From NCBI GenBank assembly GCA_003151735.1, contig PLYI01000087.1, forward strand, positions 1 to 64,000: 64,000 nt of DNA. The letters run 5' to 3'. The position numbers and the translations under genes were made by a program. Of the stretch, positions 41,258-50,644 are shown piece by piece. This DNA is from Candidatus Bathyarchaeota archaeon. Its GTDB lineage: Archaea; Thermoproteota; Bathyarchaeia; Bathyarchaeales; Bathycorpusculaceae. The notes under the pieces were generated by a model. That model did not search any database. It was given only the letters and a program-made list of their open reading frames with translations, and was not told the origin of the DNA. Position 1 is the first letter of the stretch. Every line of letters begins with the position of its first letter.

Positions 41258-43542
41258 AAATCAAACAAGCCTTTCTGTGTTGCTTCATTTGATGCTGAGG
41301 CTGCCTTATCCAAGCTTTCCCATTCATCCTTCTTGACATATCCGCCGACTTGCTCCTTAATCTTCTTCGCAAGCCTCGGCCCCACGGAGGGCAGGTTGGT
41401 TAATTCTTCAATTGATGCGCGTTTGAGGTCTGGAATTGTTTGGTAGCCTGCGTTGAATATTATGCGTCCACGAACTCTGCCAACGCCTTCCAACTGAACA
41501 ATTGGCAGCAGCTCTCTTTTGATGCCTTTAGAAACCCGCTCAACTAACTCATGGCTCAGCGCTGAAACCTCTTTGTTTTTGCATACAATCGGCGAAAGCG
41601 CATCTATGGCGTGCAAAAGCCATTTGGCTGTTTCAATGCTTCGGTAGAGGTCTCCCGGCTGAACGTTGAAGCGTTCAATGATTTTTTCTTCTGGCAACTC
41701 CTCTATCCAGTTGTTCATAACCGTAGCGGTCTTGACTTCACCTAAAAACTCAGCGTAGCCGATGTGGTCGCTCCATTGGTCGGGCGGTTCAATGAACAGT
41801 TCCTGTTTGTGGTCCTCAGTTTGGACTGCTAACTTGTCCATTTCCCGTTGGTAAGGCCTCATTATCGGACCCATGTCGGGCGTGTGGGAAACTAAGTGCA
41901 GCAAACTGAACTCAGTTAAAATGGGCGGTTTACTCTTCAACGCATCTCTGATGATTACGCCTGATAAGGGGTCAATGTAGAGTTCACTTATACGCTTGCC
42001 AAATTTCGTAGCTAAGATATTGTTGCCTGCAACCACAATCATTTCTTCATCGTGGAGGAAACGGAGGATTTTGTTGATGACGTTTTTGATTGCTTTTACA
42101 TCGTATTGGTAAGCGTAGAAGGTTTTGCCGAAAAACTCGTAAATGCCCTGTTCGGTGTGGGCAAAATCTGAGGCGATTGTTGATAAAACGTGGGCACGCA
42201 TGATCTTTTCGACGGCTAGCCGCGACCAGATGCGTTCTGGCTTCGCTAAAACATAGCTTTCCATCAGATAGTCCTGTTCATCAGCGGTTTTAGCGATAAG
42301 GACTGATTCGCCGAATTTGTCGTATTTTGGTCTTCCCGCTCTTCCAGCCATCTGCTTGTAATCCAACACGCTAATCGGATAGTTGCCGAGTCCAGCTTCA
42401 AAACGCCTGTAATCCTGGATGATTACAGTTCGTGCGGGCAAGTTTACGCCCCATGCTAATGTGGGTGTGGCGGTTAAAACTTTGATTTTTCGTTCTTTGA
42501 ATGCGTCCTCGATGACTTTTCGGTGTGCACCAGATAACCCAGCATGATGATATGCTACGCCGCAGCGAACCAAATCAGCCAGTTCCTCACTGAGCCCTGT
42601 TCTTTCTCCAGCATCCAGGATTTTCTTAGCTTCCTTCTCAAGGACTCCTCTTGCTTGCTCTTCCAGCGAACGCTTTACCAGTTTCGAGCCGCTTTTAGGC
42701 ACTAGCACTTTGTCCATATGACTTGCAACGGTTTTCGCTGCTGAAACCGCGTTCTTTCTTGTGGAAGCAAAAATCAGCGCTTGCCCACCCTTCTTGAGGG
42801 TGTTTAAAACCAAGTTTATGTGCGGGAAATGGGTTTCAGCCTCTATTTTTCTTGATTCGCCATCTTTGTACTGGATTTCATCTTTTAGCATGATGCCTTC
42901 TTTGAGGTTTATGGGACGCCACTCCGTCACGATGTACTTGGCGTTCAGCCAACCTGCGATTTCATCCACGTTGTTGATGGTTGCGCTCAGGGCTAAAATC
43001 TGGATGTTCGGGTTCACCTGCAACAGTCTCGCCAGCACAATTTCTAGGGTGGGTCCGCGCCCAGCGTCGTTTAAAAGGTGGATTTCATCAGCGATTACCA
43101 GTGAGATGCCATCCATCCATTTGGCGCGGTGACGCAACAGCGAATCAGCTTTCTCGTTAGTGGTAATTATGACGTCGTAGCGTTCAAGCCAATTGTCAGT
43201 GCTGTCAAAATCCCCCGTGCTAATGCCAACCGAAACTTTTCTTCCATCTGGCTTTCTGATGGAAGTGTACTTTTTGAAGTCCTCAAACTTCTCACTTGCC
43301 AGAGCCCGGAGCGGCGAGAGATAGATAACTTTGCCGCCTCTTTCCAGCACATGTTTGAGGCCGCAGAGTTCTGCAATCAACGTTTTACCCGAAGCTGTGG
43401 GACTGGCGAGTACAATGTTTTGGCCATCCAGCACTCCTGCCCGTATGCTGTCTTCCTGAGGCGGAAACAACTCCACAAACCCCAAACCATCTAAGACTTC
43501 TTTAACTGAATCTGAAACGGGCAACTCGGCAATCTTTAACAT
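41254..43542 (-). CDS. hel308: Hel308-type (Ski2-like) DNA helicase
   Basis: A 762-residue SF2 helicase: Q region LFPPQEDSI, Walker A SPTASGKTLIAEL, DEIHLLND, SAT motif LALSATINNVDE, TATPTLAWGVNLPARTV and QMAGRAGRP. A winged helix, ratchet-like helical part and a C-terminal helix-hairpin-helix (LTNLPSVGPRLAKKIKEQ) follow. Hel308 unwinds lagging-strand forks and helps restart stalled replication. The related Ski2-like helicases are less likely given the HhH end. Confidence 0.88.
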   Translation of the reverse strand: MLKIAELPVSDSVKEVLDGLGFVELFPPQEDSIRAGVLDGQNIVLASPTASGKTLIAELCGLKHVLERGGKVIYLSPLRALASEKFEDFKKYTSIRKPDGRKVSVGISTGDFDSTDNWLERYDVIITTNEKADSLLRHRAKWMDGISLVIADEIHLLNDAGRGPTLEIVLARLLQVNPNIQILALSATINNVDEIAGWLNAKYIVTEWRPINLKEGIMLKDEIQYKDGESRKIEAETHFPHINLVLNTLKKGGQALIFASTRKNAVSAAKTVASHMDKVLVPKSGSKLVKRSLEEQARGVLEKEAKKILDAGERTGLSEELADLVRCGVAYHHAGLSGAHRKVIEDAFKERKIKVLTATPTLAWGVNLPARTVIIQDYRRFEAGLGNYPISVLDYKQMAGRAGRPKYDKFGESVLIAKTADEQDYLMESYVLAKPERIWSRLAVEKIMRAHVLSTIASDFAHTEQGIYEFFGKTFYAYQYDVKAIKNVINKILRFLHDEEMIVVAGNNILATKFGKRISELYIDPLSGVIIRDALKSKPPILTEFSLLHLVSHTPDMGPIMRPYQREMDKLAVQTEDHKQELFIEPPDQWSDHIGYAEFLGEVKTATVMNNWIEELPEEKIIERFNVQPGDLYRSIETAKWLLHAIDALSPIVCKNKEVSALSHELVERVSKGIKRELLPIVQLEGVGRVRGRIIFNAGYQTIPDLKRASIEELTNLPSVGPRLAKKIKEQVGGYVKKDEWESLDKAASASNEATQKGLFDF

Positions 43543-43700
43543 GAATTCGCCATAAATTCTGGTTATTGAATAGTATGGGGTTGGCTGGGTTATTAGAGTT
43601 TTTTTGTAACTCTGCAGCTTTTTCGCCTGTTGGCTGGTGCCAAATTATGAAAAAACAAGTTAACACTCCAGAAATTTGTTTCTTAAAAAAAGAAAGCTTG

Positions 43701-43883
43701 TTAAATGGTTTGGTCGTTGATAGTGGCAAAAACTGCGTTGCTCATTAAGCAGTCAATCCCGTCTTTACAGCCCTGTTTTGTCTCGTATACTTCGCTTACT
43801 GCAACAACTTCGCCGTTTATGGCTTTGAATCTCCAGTAGAATTTTCCGTTCACTGTGTTTCTTATTTCGAAAATTGCAGCCAA
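43701..43883 (-). CDS. YegP/DUF1508-family protein
   Basis: The 60-residue protein has one DUF1508 repeat: FEIRNTVNGKFYWRFKAING, then VVAVSEVYETKQGCKDGIDC. Most bacterial members carry two repeats; this is the single form. Function is not known. It stands alone between the helicase and the Fe-S operon. Confidence 0.8.
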   Translation of the reverse strand: MAAIFEIRNTVNGKFYWRFKAINGEVVAVSEVYETKQGCKDGIDCLMSNAVFATINDQTI

Positions 43884-44137
43884 TCAGAATCCCCAAGTGC
43901 CTATATTTTAGGAGGAAGTATTTAAATTTAGGTTGATTCAGGGTGCTTTGTTTTTATTTGATAATTCTTTACCTGAAAAATCTGTGAACTGCTTTCTTTG
44001 TTGATGTTTTCTAGTTTAGCTTCCTTTCACCCGGGCGACAGCATTGCGCAAGTTCTGTGTGGTTAGGTTTTTTTAGTTGAACTAGATACTAACAAAGGTG
44101 ACGAGTTATTGTCCCAAAAATTCAGGTAGGATACTAT

Positions 44138-45361
44138 ATGGTTGAAAACGTTAAAGAACTTCTCAAACTCCACGAAGGCATAACACATGAGGTTTACTTA
44201 GACAACGAAAACAGCTGCATTGTACCCCAAGAAGTAGTGGCTGCTATGCTTCCCTACTTTAATAAGACAGCCTACGGCAACCCCACGCTAACACACAAGC
44301 CCGGGTGGGAAGCATTTGAAGTCATAATGAACAGCTTCCAAAAAATCAGCAGGTATATAGGCGCAAAAATCCTTGAAGAAATCACCTTTACCCCAAGTGA
44401 AACCGAAGCTAACAACCTCGCCATCATGGGCTCATGTTTTGCACAGAAAAGCAGGGGCAAAAAAATCGTAGTTTCAGAAATCGAACCCGTCAACGTGCTG
44501 CAAGTAGCGGAGTTAATGGGAAAATTCGGTTTCTCAACCACCAAAATCCCAGTTGACCACGAAGGATTCATTGACCTTGAAAAACTCAAAGAAGCAGTTG
44601 ACAACGAAACCGTTTTAGTTAGCATCTCAGCTGTAAACAATGAGCTTGGCACTATTCAGCCGATTAAAGAAGCTGTGGATATTGTTAAAGCCAAAAACTC
44701 CCACACCCTCTTCCATACTGATGCATCTGACGCCTACGGCAGAATCCCGCTAAACGTGCAAGATCTAAAGGTGGATTTAGCTACAGTGAGCAGCTACAAG
44801 ATTCAGGGTCCAAGAGGCATGGGAGCGATGTACCTAAAGGACGGCGTAAACATGGAGCGAATCCTCGAAGGTCAAATCGGAACCCAAAAACTCTGGCCAG
44901 GCGTAGAAAACACACCTTTAATCGTCGGCTTCACTAAGGCTTCTGAGCTTGCTTTTGAGAATTTTGAAGCAAACACTACAAAAATGCGTACGCTACGCGA
45001 CAAATTAGTTGACGGAATATTCAATGAACTCGGTGACTTGCGTTATAACGGTCCAAAAGGAGACAAACGCAGCCCAGACAACGCCAACATAAGCATCCTT
45101 CGAGCTGAAGGCGAAGCATTAACCATTGAACTTAGCCTCAAAGGCGTCTACGTTTCTAGCGGAAGCGCATGCAGCCGCAGACTATTGCAGCCCAGCCACG
45201 TTCTGATCGCTATTGGACGTATATTCGAGGAAGCACATGGCAGCATACTCATGAAAGTCACCCGCAGTCACACAGAAGAGGATATAGCTTACGTTCTTAG
45301 TGTTTTACCTACAGCTGTCAACCGTATTAGAGGGATAGTTGGCTCAACAGGAGTACATTAG
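44138..45361 (+). CDS. Cysteine desulfurase (NifS/IscS-like)
   Basis: PLP enzyme that takes sulfur from cysteine for Fe-S assembly. The 407-residue protein has VYLDNENSCIVPQEVVAAML, FTPSETEANNLAIMG, the PLP segment TVSSYKIQGPRGMGAMYLK and the active cysteine in VYVSSGSACSRRLLQPS. The His that usually precedes the lysine (HK) is a Tyr here. First gene of a four-gene operon with IscU, SufS-like and a small protein; the next gene starts two bases after its stop. Confidence 0.85.
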   Translation: MVENVKELLKLHEGITHEVYLDNENSCIVPQEVVAAMLPYFNKTAYGNPTLTHKPGWEAFEVIMNSFQKISRYIGAKILEEITFTPSETEANNLAIMGSCFAQKSRGKKIVVSEIEPVNVLQVAELMGKFGFSTTKIPVDHEGFIDLEKLKEAVDNETVLVSISAVNNELGTIQPIKEAVDIVKAKNSHTLFHTDASDAYGRIPLNVQDLKVDLATVSSYKIQGPRGMGAMYLKDGVNMERILEGQIGTQKLWPGVENTPLIVGFTKASELAFENFEANTTKMRTLRDKLVDGIFNELGDLRYNGPKGDKRSPDNANISILRAEGEALTIELSLKGVYVSSGSACSRRLLQPSHVLIAIGRIFEEAHGSILMKVTRSHTEEDIAYVLSVLPTAVNRIRGIVGSTGVH

Positions 45362-45363
45362 AT

Positions 45364-45876
45364 ATGTCACGTATACCCTTACCTTACAACCCAAAAGTCA
45401 TGGATTTATTTCAACACCCCAAGAACCTTGGAAAAATGGAAGATGCCACAGTCGTCGCTGTCGCAGGGAACCCTGCATGCGGAGACATGATAACTTTCTA
45501 CCTAAAAATCGATGAAGCAAAACAAATAATCGAAAAGGCAAGTTTTGAAAGCTACGGATGTGCTGCAAACATTGCAACATCCAGCATCGTCACAGAAATG
45601 GTCAAATGCTTAACTCTAGAAAAAGCGTGGAACGAAATTACTTGGAAGAAAGTTACTGAGGAAATCGGCGGCTTGCCAAACGTCAAATTTCACTGTGGGG
45701 TCCTCGCCGTCGGTGCACTAAAGCGTGCAATAAGACAGTACTTTAAGGAAAAAGGCGTTGCGCCGCCCGCATGGTTGCCAAATGAACATACATTTGAAGA
45801 AAAACAGGCATTAGAGGAAGAGGAACTGGCAAAAACGCTCTCTAAGAGGCTAAAACCTGAGGCAGAAAAAAAATAA
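45364..45876 (+). CDS. iscU: IscU/NifU-type Fe-S scaffold
   Basis: Scaffold on which new Fe-S clusters are built. The 170-residue protein has the three conserved cysteines: AGNPACGDMITFYL, SYGCAANIATSSIVTEM and FHCGVLAVGALKRAI. It lacks C-terminal NifU extensions but ends with a charged tail (EEKQALEEEELAKTL) finishing in an A-run, GAAAAAAAATAA, that also opens the frame of the next gene. Confidence 0.92.
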   Translation: MSRIPLPYNPKVMDLFQHPKNLGKMEDATVVAVAGNPACGDMITFYLKIDEAKQIIEKASFESYGCAANIATSSIVTEMVKCLTLEKAWNEITWKKVTEEIGGLPNVKFHCGVLAVGALKRAIRQYFKEKGVAPPAWLPNEHTFEEKQALEEEELAKTLSKRLKPEAEKK

Positions 45877-45881
45877 TAGAC
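45859..45881 (+). promoter_or_regulatory. iscU-sufS junction: GAGG, eight-A slippery run, stop, non-ATG start
   Basis: GAGG at 45859-45862 is followed by eight As (45866-45873) and the iscU TAA (45874-45876). The SufS frame, one base back, reads AAA AAA ATA ATA GAC. Two uses are possible: initiation at ATA 45873, ten bases after GAGG; or -1 slippage on A-AAA-AAA, which would fuse scaffold and desulfurase. A single missed A in the assembly would give the same fusion. Confidence 0.5.
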
Positions 45882-47111
45882 CAGCAAGCAATCAGGCAAG
45901 ACTTCCCAATCTTAAACAGAAAAATAAATGGCAACCCCCTAATCTATTTTGACAACGCTGCAACCACCCAGAAGCCTGGGCAAGTCATCGACGCCATAAC
46001 TGACTTCTACGAAAACCACAACGCCAACGTGCATAGGGCAGTTCACGCTCTTTCTTTGGAAGCAACCGACCTCTACGAGAAATCAAGGGAGATAATTGCA
46101 AAATTCATCAACGCCAAAAACTCCAGCGAAGTCGTCTTTGTCAGAGGCACAACCGAAGCCATAAACCTGGTCGCGTATTCGTGGGGATTAAACAGCCTCG
46201 GTAAAGGCGATGAAGTTCTTGTTTCGTTAATGGAGCATCACAGCAACATTGTTCCATGGGAAATCACGGCTAAGCTAAGAGGCTTCACAATCAAATACGC
46301 CAAAGTCAACCCTGATGGAACACTTGACTATGATGATTTTGAAAGCAAGCTCTGCAATAAAACAAAGATTGCCTGCCTAAGCCAAGTGTCAAACGTTACA
46401 GGTGTAATCAACGACGTTAAACGCATCGGCAAGGTCGCGCATGATAATGGCGCTTTAATGCTAGTTGACGGCGCCCAATCGGTGCCGCATATGTCCGTGG
46501 ATGTTCAAGACTTGAATATGGATTTTCTTGCGTTTTCAGGGCACAAGATGCTGGGGCCAACAGGCATTGGAGTGCTCTATGGCAAGAAGGAAGTGCTGGA
46601 AAAGATGCCTCCTTTCATGGGGGGCGGCGAAATGATTAGGGAAGTAACCTTCAACCAAGAGGGGAGTCGCTGCGGCGTTTTGTTGAATGATTTGCCATGG
46701 AAGTTTGAGGCGGGTACACCTAATGTCGCTGGAGCAATTGGTTTGGGGGCAGCGGTAAAGTACCTTGAAGGCTTAGGCATGGATAACGTTTTAAGCCATG
46801 AAAAAGCCCTAACGAAGTACGCTGTTGAACGCATGAAAGAATGCAGCAAAGTAACCATTTACGGTCCAAGTAATCTTTCTGAGAAGTTGGGAATCATACC
46901 TTTTGGCGTTAAAGGTTTGTCTTCGCATGACGTGGCTTTATTCTTTGACAATTACGGAGTAATGCTGCGCAGCGGTTTCCATTGTGCTCAACCACTTCAC
47001 GAGCAAGTTCTAAAACTCCAATCTTCAGCGCGAGCAAGCTTCTACATCTACAACACCAAAGAGGAAGTTGACCGCTTCATGGAAGTTTTAAAGGAGTTTG
47101 AGCAACTCTAA
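45873..47111 (+). CDS. sufS: SufS-type cysteine desulfurase with no canonical start codon
   Basis: The 412-codon frame covers the complete SufS fold from its conserved N-terminus (QAIRQDFPILNRKING, IYFDNAATTQKPGQVID) through NVHRAVHALSLEATDLYEKS, VFVRGTTEAINLVAYSWG, AFSGHKMLGPTGIGVLYG (PLP Lys) and the active Cys in LRSGFHCAQPLHEQV. No in-frame ATG, GTG or TTG precedes GTG 46029, which would remove the conserved first 51 residues. The call extends to ATA 45873; see the junction entry for alternatives. It ends overlapping the next ATG by one base. Confidence 0.8.
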   Translation: MIDQQAIRQDFPILNRKINGNPLIYFDNAATTQKPGQVIDAITDFYENHNANVHRAVHALSLEATDLYEKSREIIAKFINAKNSSEVVFVRGTTEAINLVAYSWGLNSLGKGDEVLVSLMEHHSNIVPWEITAKLRGFTIKYAKVNPDGTLDYDDFESKLCNKTKIACLSQVSNVTGVINDVKRIGKVAHDNGALMLVDGAQSVPHMSVDVQDLNMDFLAFSGHKMLGPTGIGVLYGKKEVLEKMPPFMGGGEMIREVTFNQEGSRCGVLLNDLPWKFEAGTPNVAGAIGLGAAVKYLEGLGMDNVLSHEKALTKYAVERMKECSKVTIYGPSNLSEKLGIIPFGVKGLSSHDVALFFDNYGVMLRSGFHCAQPLHEQVLKLQSSARASFYIYNTKEEVDRFMEVLKEFEQL

Positions 47112-47380
47112 TGGTCACCATCGACGACTACGTAGCTCGAATCGAAGGAACCTGCGGAGCAGAAAAAGACGTTATAGTAGTCTTCAAGTACGAAAAAAAA
47201 GATGAAGCAATCGCTAACATCTTAAAAAAAGCCACCTTGAAAAATAAGATTGCCGGAATAATTTTTGAGTTAACTTTCCAAGATGCCTCTTTTCGCGTCT
47301 ACTCGAGCGGCAAAGCCATTTTTCGCAGCATAAAGAACCGAGAAGAACTAAACAAGCTTTTAGCAGGATTACTACTTTAG
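47111..47380 (+). CDS. Small unknown protein of the Fe-S operon
   Basis: An 89-residue protein whose ATG overlaps the sufS stop (TAATG). It has an N-terminal helix with one Cys (RIEGTCGAEKDVIVVFKYE), a charged middle, and a beta-rich centre (IIFELTFQDASFRVY) with a C-terminal helix (REELNKLLAGLL). I do not recognise the family. Its coupling to iscU and sufS points to a cluster-assembly accessory role. Confidence 0.6.
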   Translation: MVTIDDYVARIEGTCGAEKDVIVVFKYEKKDEAIANILKKATLKNKIAGIIFELTFQDASFRVYSSGKAIFRSIKNREELNKLLAGLLL

Positions 47381-47384
47381 CTCT

Positions 47385-48284
47385 TTATTTGAGTTTGATT
47401 CGACTTTTAGTTCTTTTACTCCAATTCAAACCATTAATAAGCTTAAACCTTAACGAAAGAGGCAAAGAATTCATGATTTTCCCCAGGCGCCCCAAACTTG
47501 GGGGCTGCCTCCAATAACTTAACGGTTTGTCCTCTTCGTTGTAAGGATGCCAAAAATAGGCACCGCACATTTGTTCAACATCATCAACCATAAGGTGTCC
47601 CCATTTTTCAAGAAAATAAAGCTGACATTTAGGGTATGTCTTGGCGTTTTTACTTTGCAAGTCACGGTCCGATTTTATCGTCAGGGACCCAAAATGGAAG
47701 AATTTAGCGCCTCCATAAGAGTACGCCTTGAGACCTGCAAGTACTAAGCGGGCATGCATGTCCCCATCTTCACAGTATGCTGGCGTAAAGTTTTCATCAA
47801 ACTTGCCCACACTCCTAAAAAAATCTGATTTAACCATAAAACATGAAAAATTTGGGTGTTCCACAAAACTTTCGTCCTCTGGACAGTTTTCAAGGCTAAC
47901 TAAGTCTCTGCATTCAGTCATTGTCCACAATACCGCGTCAGGGTGTCTCTCTGCAAAATCAACAAGGCGATCGATTGCGTTGCTCTTGAAGATGATGTCG
48001 GTGTTTATGACCAGAATGTAGTTGCAGCCTGCTCTATTTCCTTCCTCGATGCCTTTGTTCCATGCCTGAGATACGCTTTGTTGATTCGTGGGGTGCAGAA
48101 CTTTGATTTCGATAGGTGTTTGATTGAAGATGTAAGTTAAAGGCGCCAAAACAGGATTTACATAGTTTTCACAGGGCACCCAGACAATGCTATGTTTGGA
48201 GACGATGCTTTTTGTTGTCAGGTCCAAGTATTTTTTGTGTTCCTGATTGGTAACGTAAATTGCGGCTGTTAGGGATATTTTCAT
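47385..48284 (-). CDS. Glycosyltransferase family 2
   Basis: About 300 residues from ATG 48284. The GT-A fold shows WNKGIEEGNRAGCNYILVIN with the metal-binding acid pair in VINTDIIF and the acceptor region FTPAYCEDGDMHARLVLAG. The final part has a Trp-rich stretch. The gene opens the surface-glycan cluster on the minus strand. An upstream in-frame start would add 26 residues without family features. Confidence 0.8.
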   Translation of the reverse strand: MKISLTAAIYVTNQEHKKYLDLTTKSIVSKHSIVWVPCENYVNPVLAPLTYIFNQTPIEIKVLHPTNQQSVSQAWNKGIEEGNRAGCNYILVINTDIIFKSNAIDRLVDFAERHPDAVLWTMTECRDLVSLENCPEDESFVEHPNFSCFMVKSDFFRSVGKFDENFTPAYCEDGDMHARLVLAGLKAYSYGGAKFFHFGSLTIKSDRDLQSKNAKTYPKCQLYFLEKWGHLMVDDVEQMCGAYFWHPYNEEDKPLSYWRQPPSLGRLGKIMNSLPLSLRFKLINGLNWSKRTKSRIKLK

Positions 48285-48386
48285 GTAACAATTCGCCAAG
48301 CTGCTTTTGGAATTCTCGATACATTCTTTCAGCTGCAGACTAATAATATTTGCCGAATACAATTTTTCTGGTTAGATACTTCAAGG

Positions 48387-49328
48387 TCAGGTTTTCGAAG
48401 CTGAGCCTTTTTTAAAAATCAAGACTGAAAATTCGCCAGGTTTAGGTATTTCTTTTTCCAAAGTGAAGCCCGCGCTCAAGAATTTTCCGTGGACCGCTCT
48501 ACTAATTGCGAGTGAATGAACCTCGATTATGTAATAGAGGATCTTTTGGAGGATTTCAGCTGGGACACCAACTAAGCTTTCTTCAGCGCCTTCACAGTCA
48601 AATTTGCCAATTTCTGCTCCGCTTTCCTCAATAACTTTTGAAACATCGGAAATCTTTATTTCAACACTTTTTGCGCCTTTGCTCAAGATGCCAAAACCCG
48701 GATCCGTTTCGTTATATCGGATTATTTGGGTTCCATTTTGGTTTCCGATGCCAAAGGGGTGGATTTCTGCTTCTATATGATTTAGAGCTACGTTTTTTTT
48801 GATTGCTTCGATGTGTGCCGCTACGGGTTCGTATATGATAATTTTTTTTGCGCCTTTACCCCAGAAGTAAACGGCTGATTCTCCTTCAAACCCGCCAACA
48901 TCTAAGACGACTTTGTCTTTGTAGTCGCATTCATATTCGCCTGTTCTCAATTCTCTGATACACACAAGCATCGATAGTGAGCCAACGAGTTCCTGCTTTT
49001 CGTTTTTTAAGTGGAAAACATCGTTTTCTTGATGGATTCCAAAATCCTGCATAAGATTAAACAGCATAGGCAATAACTCAGCGGCGCAGACTACTTCGCT
49101 CCTTTTATCAGCTATTTTGAACTGGTCGTTCTCTACCTGCGTTAAAGAGTACTTTGTTAGAGACTGGTAATTGTCACGAAACACCCTGAACTGAGACCAA
49201 TTCAGGCAGTATGTTGAGCCGTTTCTGAATGATACGGTTTTTCTGGAGTTGCCGCGTTTCAGAGACAAAACAACAAGTGGGTTCCGAGTAACCGTTAGCG
49301 TTCTCCAAATTACACTAATCTTCGCCAT
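48387..49328 (-). CDS. FkbM-family methyltransferase
   Basis: The 313-residue protein has an N-terminal domain and a C-terminal FkbM methyltransferase: VLDVGGFEGESAVYFWGKGA, IIIYEPVAAHIEAIKKNV, later KISDVSKVIEESGAEIGKFD and CEGAEESLVG. FkbM enzymes O-methylate sugars or glycans, matching its place in a glycan cluster. It lies upstream of the GT2 gene on the same strand. Confidence 0.85.
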   Translation of the reverse strand: MAKISVIWRTLTVTRNPLVVLSLKRGNSRKTVSFRNGSTYCLNWSQFRVFRDNYQSLTKYSLTQVENDQFKIADKRSEVVCAAELLPMLFNLMQDFGIHQENDVFHLKNEKQELVGSLSMLVCIRELRTGEYECDYKDKVVLDVGGFEGESAVYFWGKGAKKIIIYEPVAAHIEAIKKNVALNHIEAEIHPFGIGNQNGTQIIRYNETDPGFGILSKGAKSVEIKISDVSKVIEESGAEIGKFDCEGAEESLVGVPAEILQKILYYIIEVHSLAISRAVHGKFLSAGFTLEKEIPKPGEFSVLIFKKGSASKT

Positions 49329-49468
49329 ACTTTTTTCCTTACATTAATTTTAGTTTTCAGCTCGGTCCAAGGGGAATACAGCTCTAATGATTTATGTTAT
49401 TTGCTGTCCTTAACTGATAAATTATTATTTTAGTTAAGCAGTTTGGTTACAATGAGTAAATATGGGCG

Positions 49469-50644
49469 GTGGGATTCTTTCTGCGTAAAGTGGGTATCTT
49501 AAGAGGTTCATCCTTGAACCCTTATGAAGGGCAATACTTCAAGAAACTTCCCAATTATGGTTTTCAACCCATAGGCATAATGACTTGTGATAACTCATTT
49601 AGCGCTGAGGAAATTCCTTTCCCCGTAAGAGTTGGACATAGCTATAAAACTATAGTCAAAGGCAAATTCCAATTATTGCAGCGTTTAGCAAAAAAGGCGA
49701 CAAGATACAATTTTGAATCCTACAACTTTAGAATATACAACCTGAAAGGATTAACTAAAGACCTTGACATTATCCACTCCGCTGACATCGAGTTCCCCTA
49801 TACCTACCAAGCTGCAAAAACAGGCATCCCTACAGTGGTGACGGAATGGGAAAACATACCTTTCAACTTCGAAGAGCAACCGTACTCTCGAATAAAAAAG
49901 TACAATCGTGAACACGTCGCCCACTTTATTGCCATAACAGAAAAAGCCAAAGGAGCCTTAATCGCAGAGGGCGTCAAGTCTGACCGAATTACAGTTATTC
50001 CCGCGGGGTTAGACTGTGAAACCTTCAAGCCTGCTGACAAGAACCCAAAGCTTATCGAGAAATTCAGGCTCTCCAAAGGAACAACAAAAATACTGTTCGT
50101 CGGCAGGTTTGTTCCAGAAAAGGGCATATTTGACCTTCTAAACGCGTTTTCGATGCTGCTTAAGAAAGGGCAAAGTATCGAGCTCTTAATTGTTGGTTCA
50201 GGCACCACAGAAATGACAATCCAAATCAACAAACTCATCACTGACCTGAAAATCGGCTTTAAAATCAAATTTCTTGGTAGCATCAAATACTCAGACATGC
50301 CCCAAATCCACAATTTAGCAGACATCTTCTGTTTGCCCAGCGCTGAAACCAAAACGTGGGCTGAACAATTCGGTTACTCATTGGTTGAAGCGATGGCATG
50401 CGGAAAACCTGCAGTCTCCACATGGACTGGGTCAATTCCTGAAGTTGTGAAACATCGGGAGACAGGAATTTTGGTTGAACCCAACAACCCTGCTGCGCTC
50501 GAATCAGCTTTAGAAGAGTTGATCCTCAACGAGGCGGAAAGAGAGAAATTTGGCGTAAACGGTCGAGATTGGGTTCTGCAAAAATTTGAGGCGGATAAGG
50601 TAGCAAGCCAGATTGCTGGGATTTACCGCAAAGTTCTTGTTTAA
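49469..50644 (+). CDS. Glycosyltransferase family 4
   Basis: The 391-residue GT-B protein has KILFVGRFVPEKGIFDLLNA, GSGTTEMTIQINKLI and the C-terminal donor motif FGYSLVEAMACGKPAVSTW then IPEVVKHRETGILVEPNNP. The E-x7-E region is intact. GTG at 49469 is used; GTG at 49490 would also give a good start. It converges with the next gene with a 4-base overlap. Confidence 0.88.
   Translation: MGFFLRKVGILRGSSLNPYEGQYFKKLPNYGFQPIGIMTCDNSFSAEEIPFPVRVGHSYKTIVKGKFQLLQRLAKKATRYNFESYNFRIYNLKGLTKDLDIIHSADIEFPYTYQAAKTGIPTVVTEWENIPFNFEEQPYSRIKKYNREHVAHFIAITEKAKGALIAEGVKSDRITVIPAGLDCETFKPADKNPKLIEKFRLSKGTTKILFVGRFVPEKGIFDLLNAFSMLLKKGQSIELLIVGSGTTEMTIQINKLITDLKIGFKIKFLGSIKYSDMPQIHNLADIFCLPSAETKTWAEQFGYSLVEAMACGKPAVSTWTGSIPEVVKHRETGILVEPNNPAALESALEELILNEAEREKFGVNGRDWVLQKFEADKVASQIAGIYRKVLV

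Noticed and set aside
46029-47111. A short SufS starting at GTG 46029
   Set aside because: It would remove about 50 conserved residues, including the IYFDNAATTQKPG segment found in the family, while those residues are intact upstream in the same frame.
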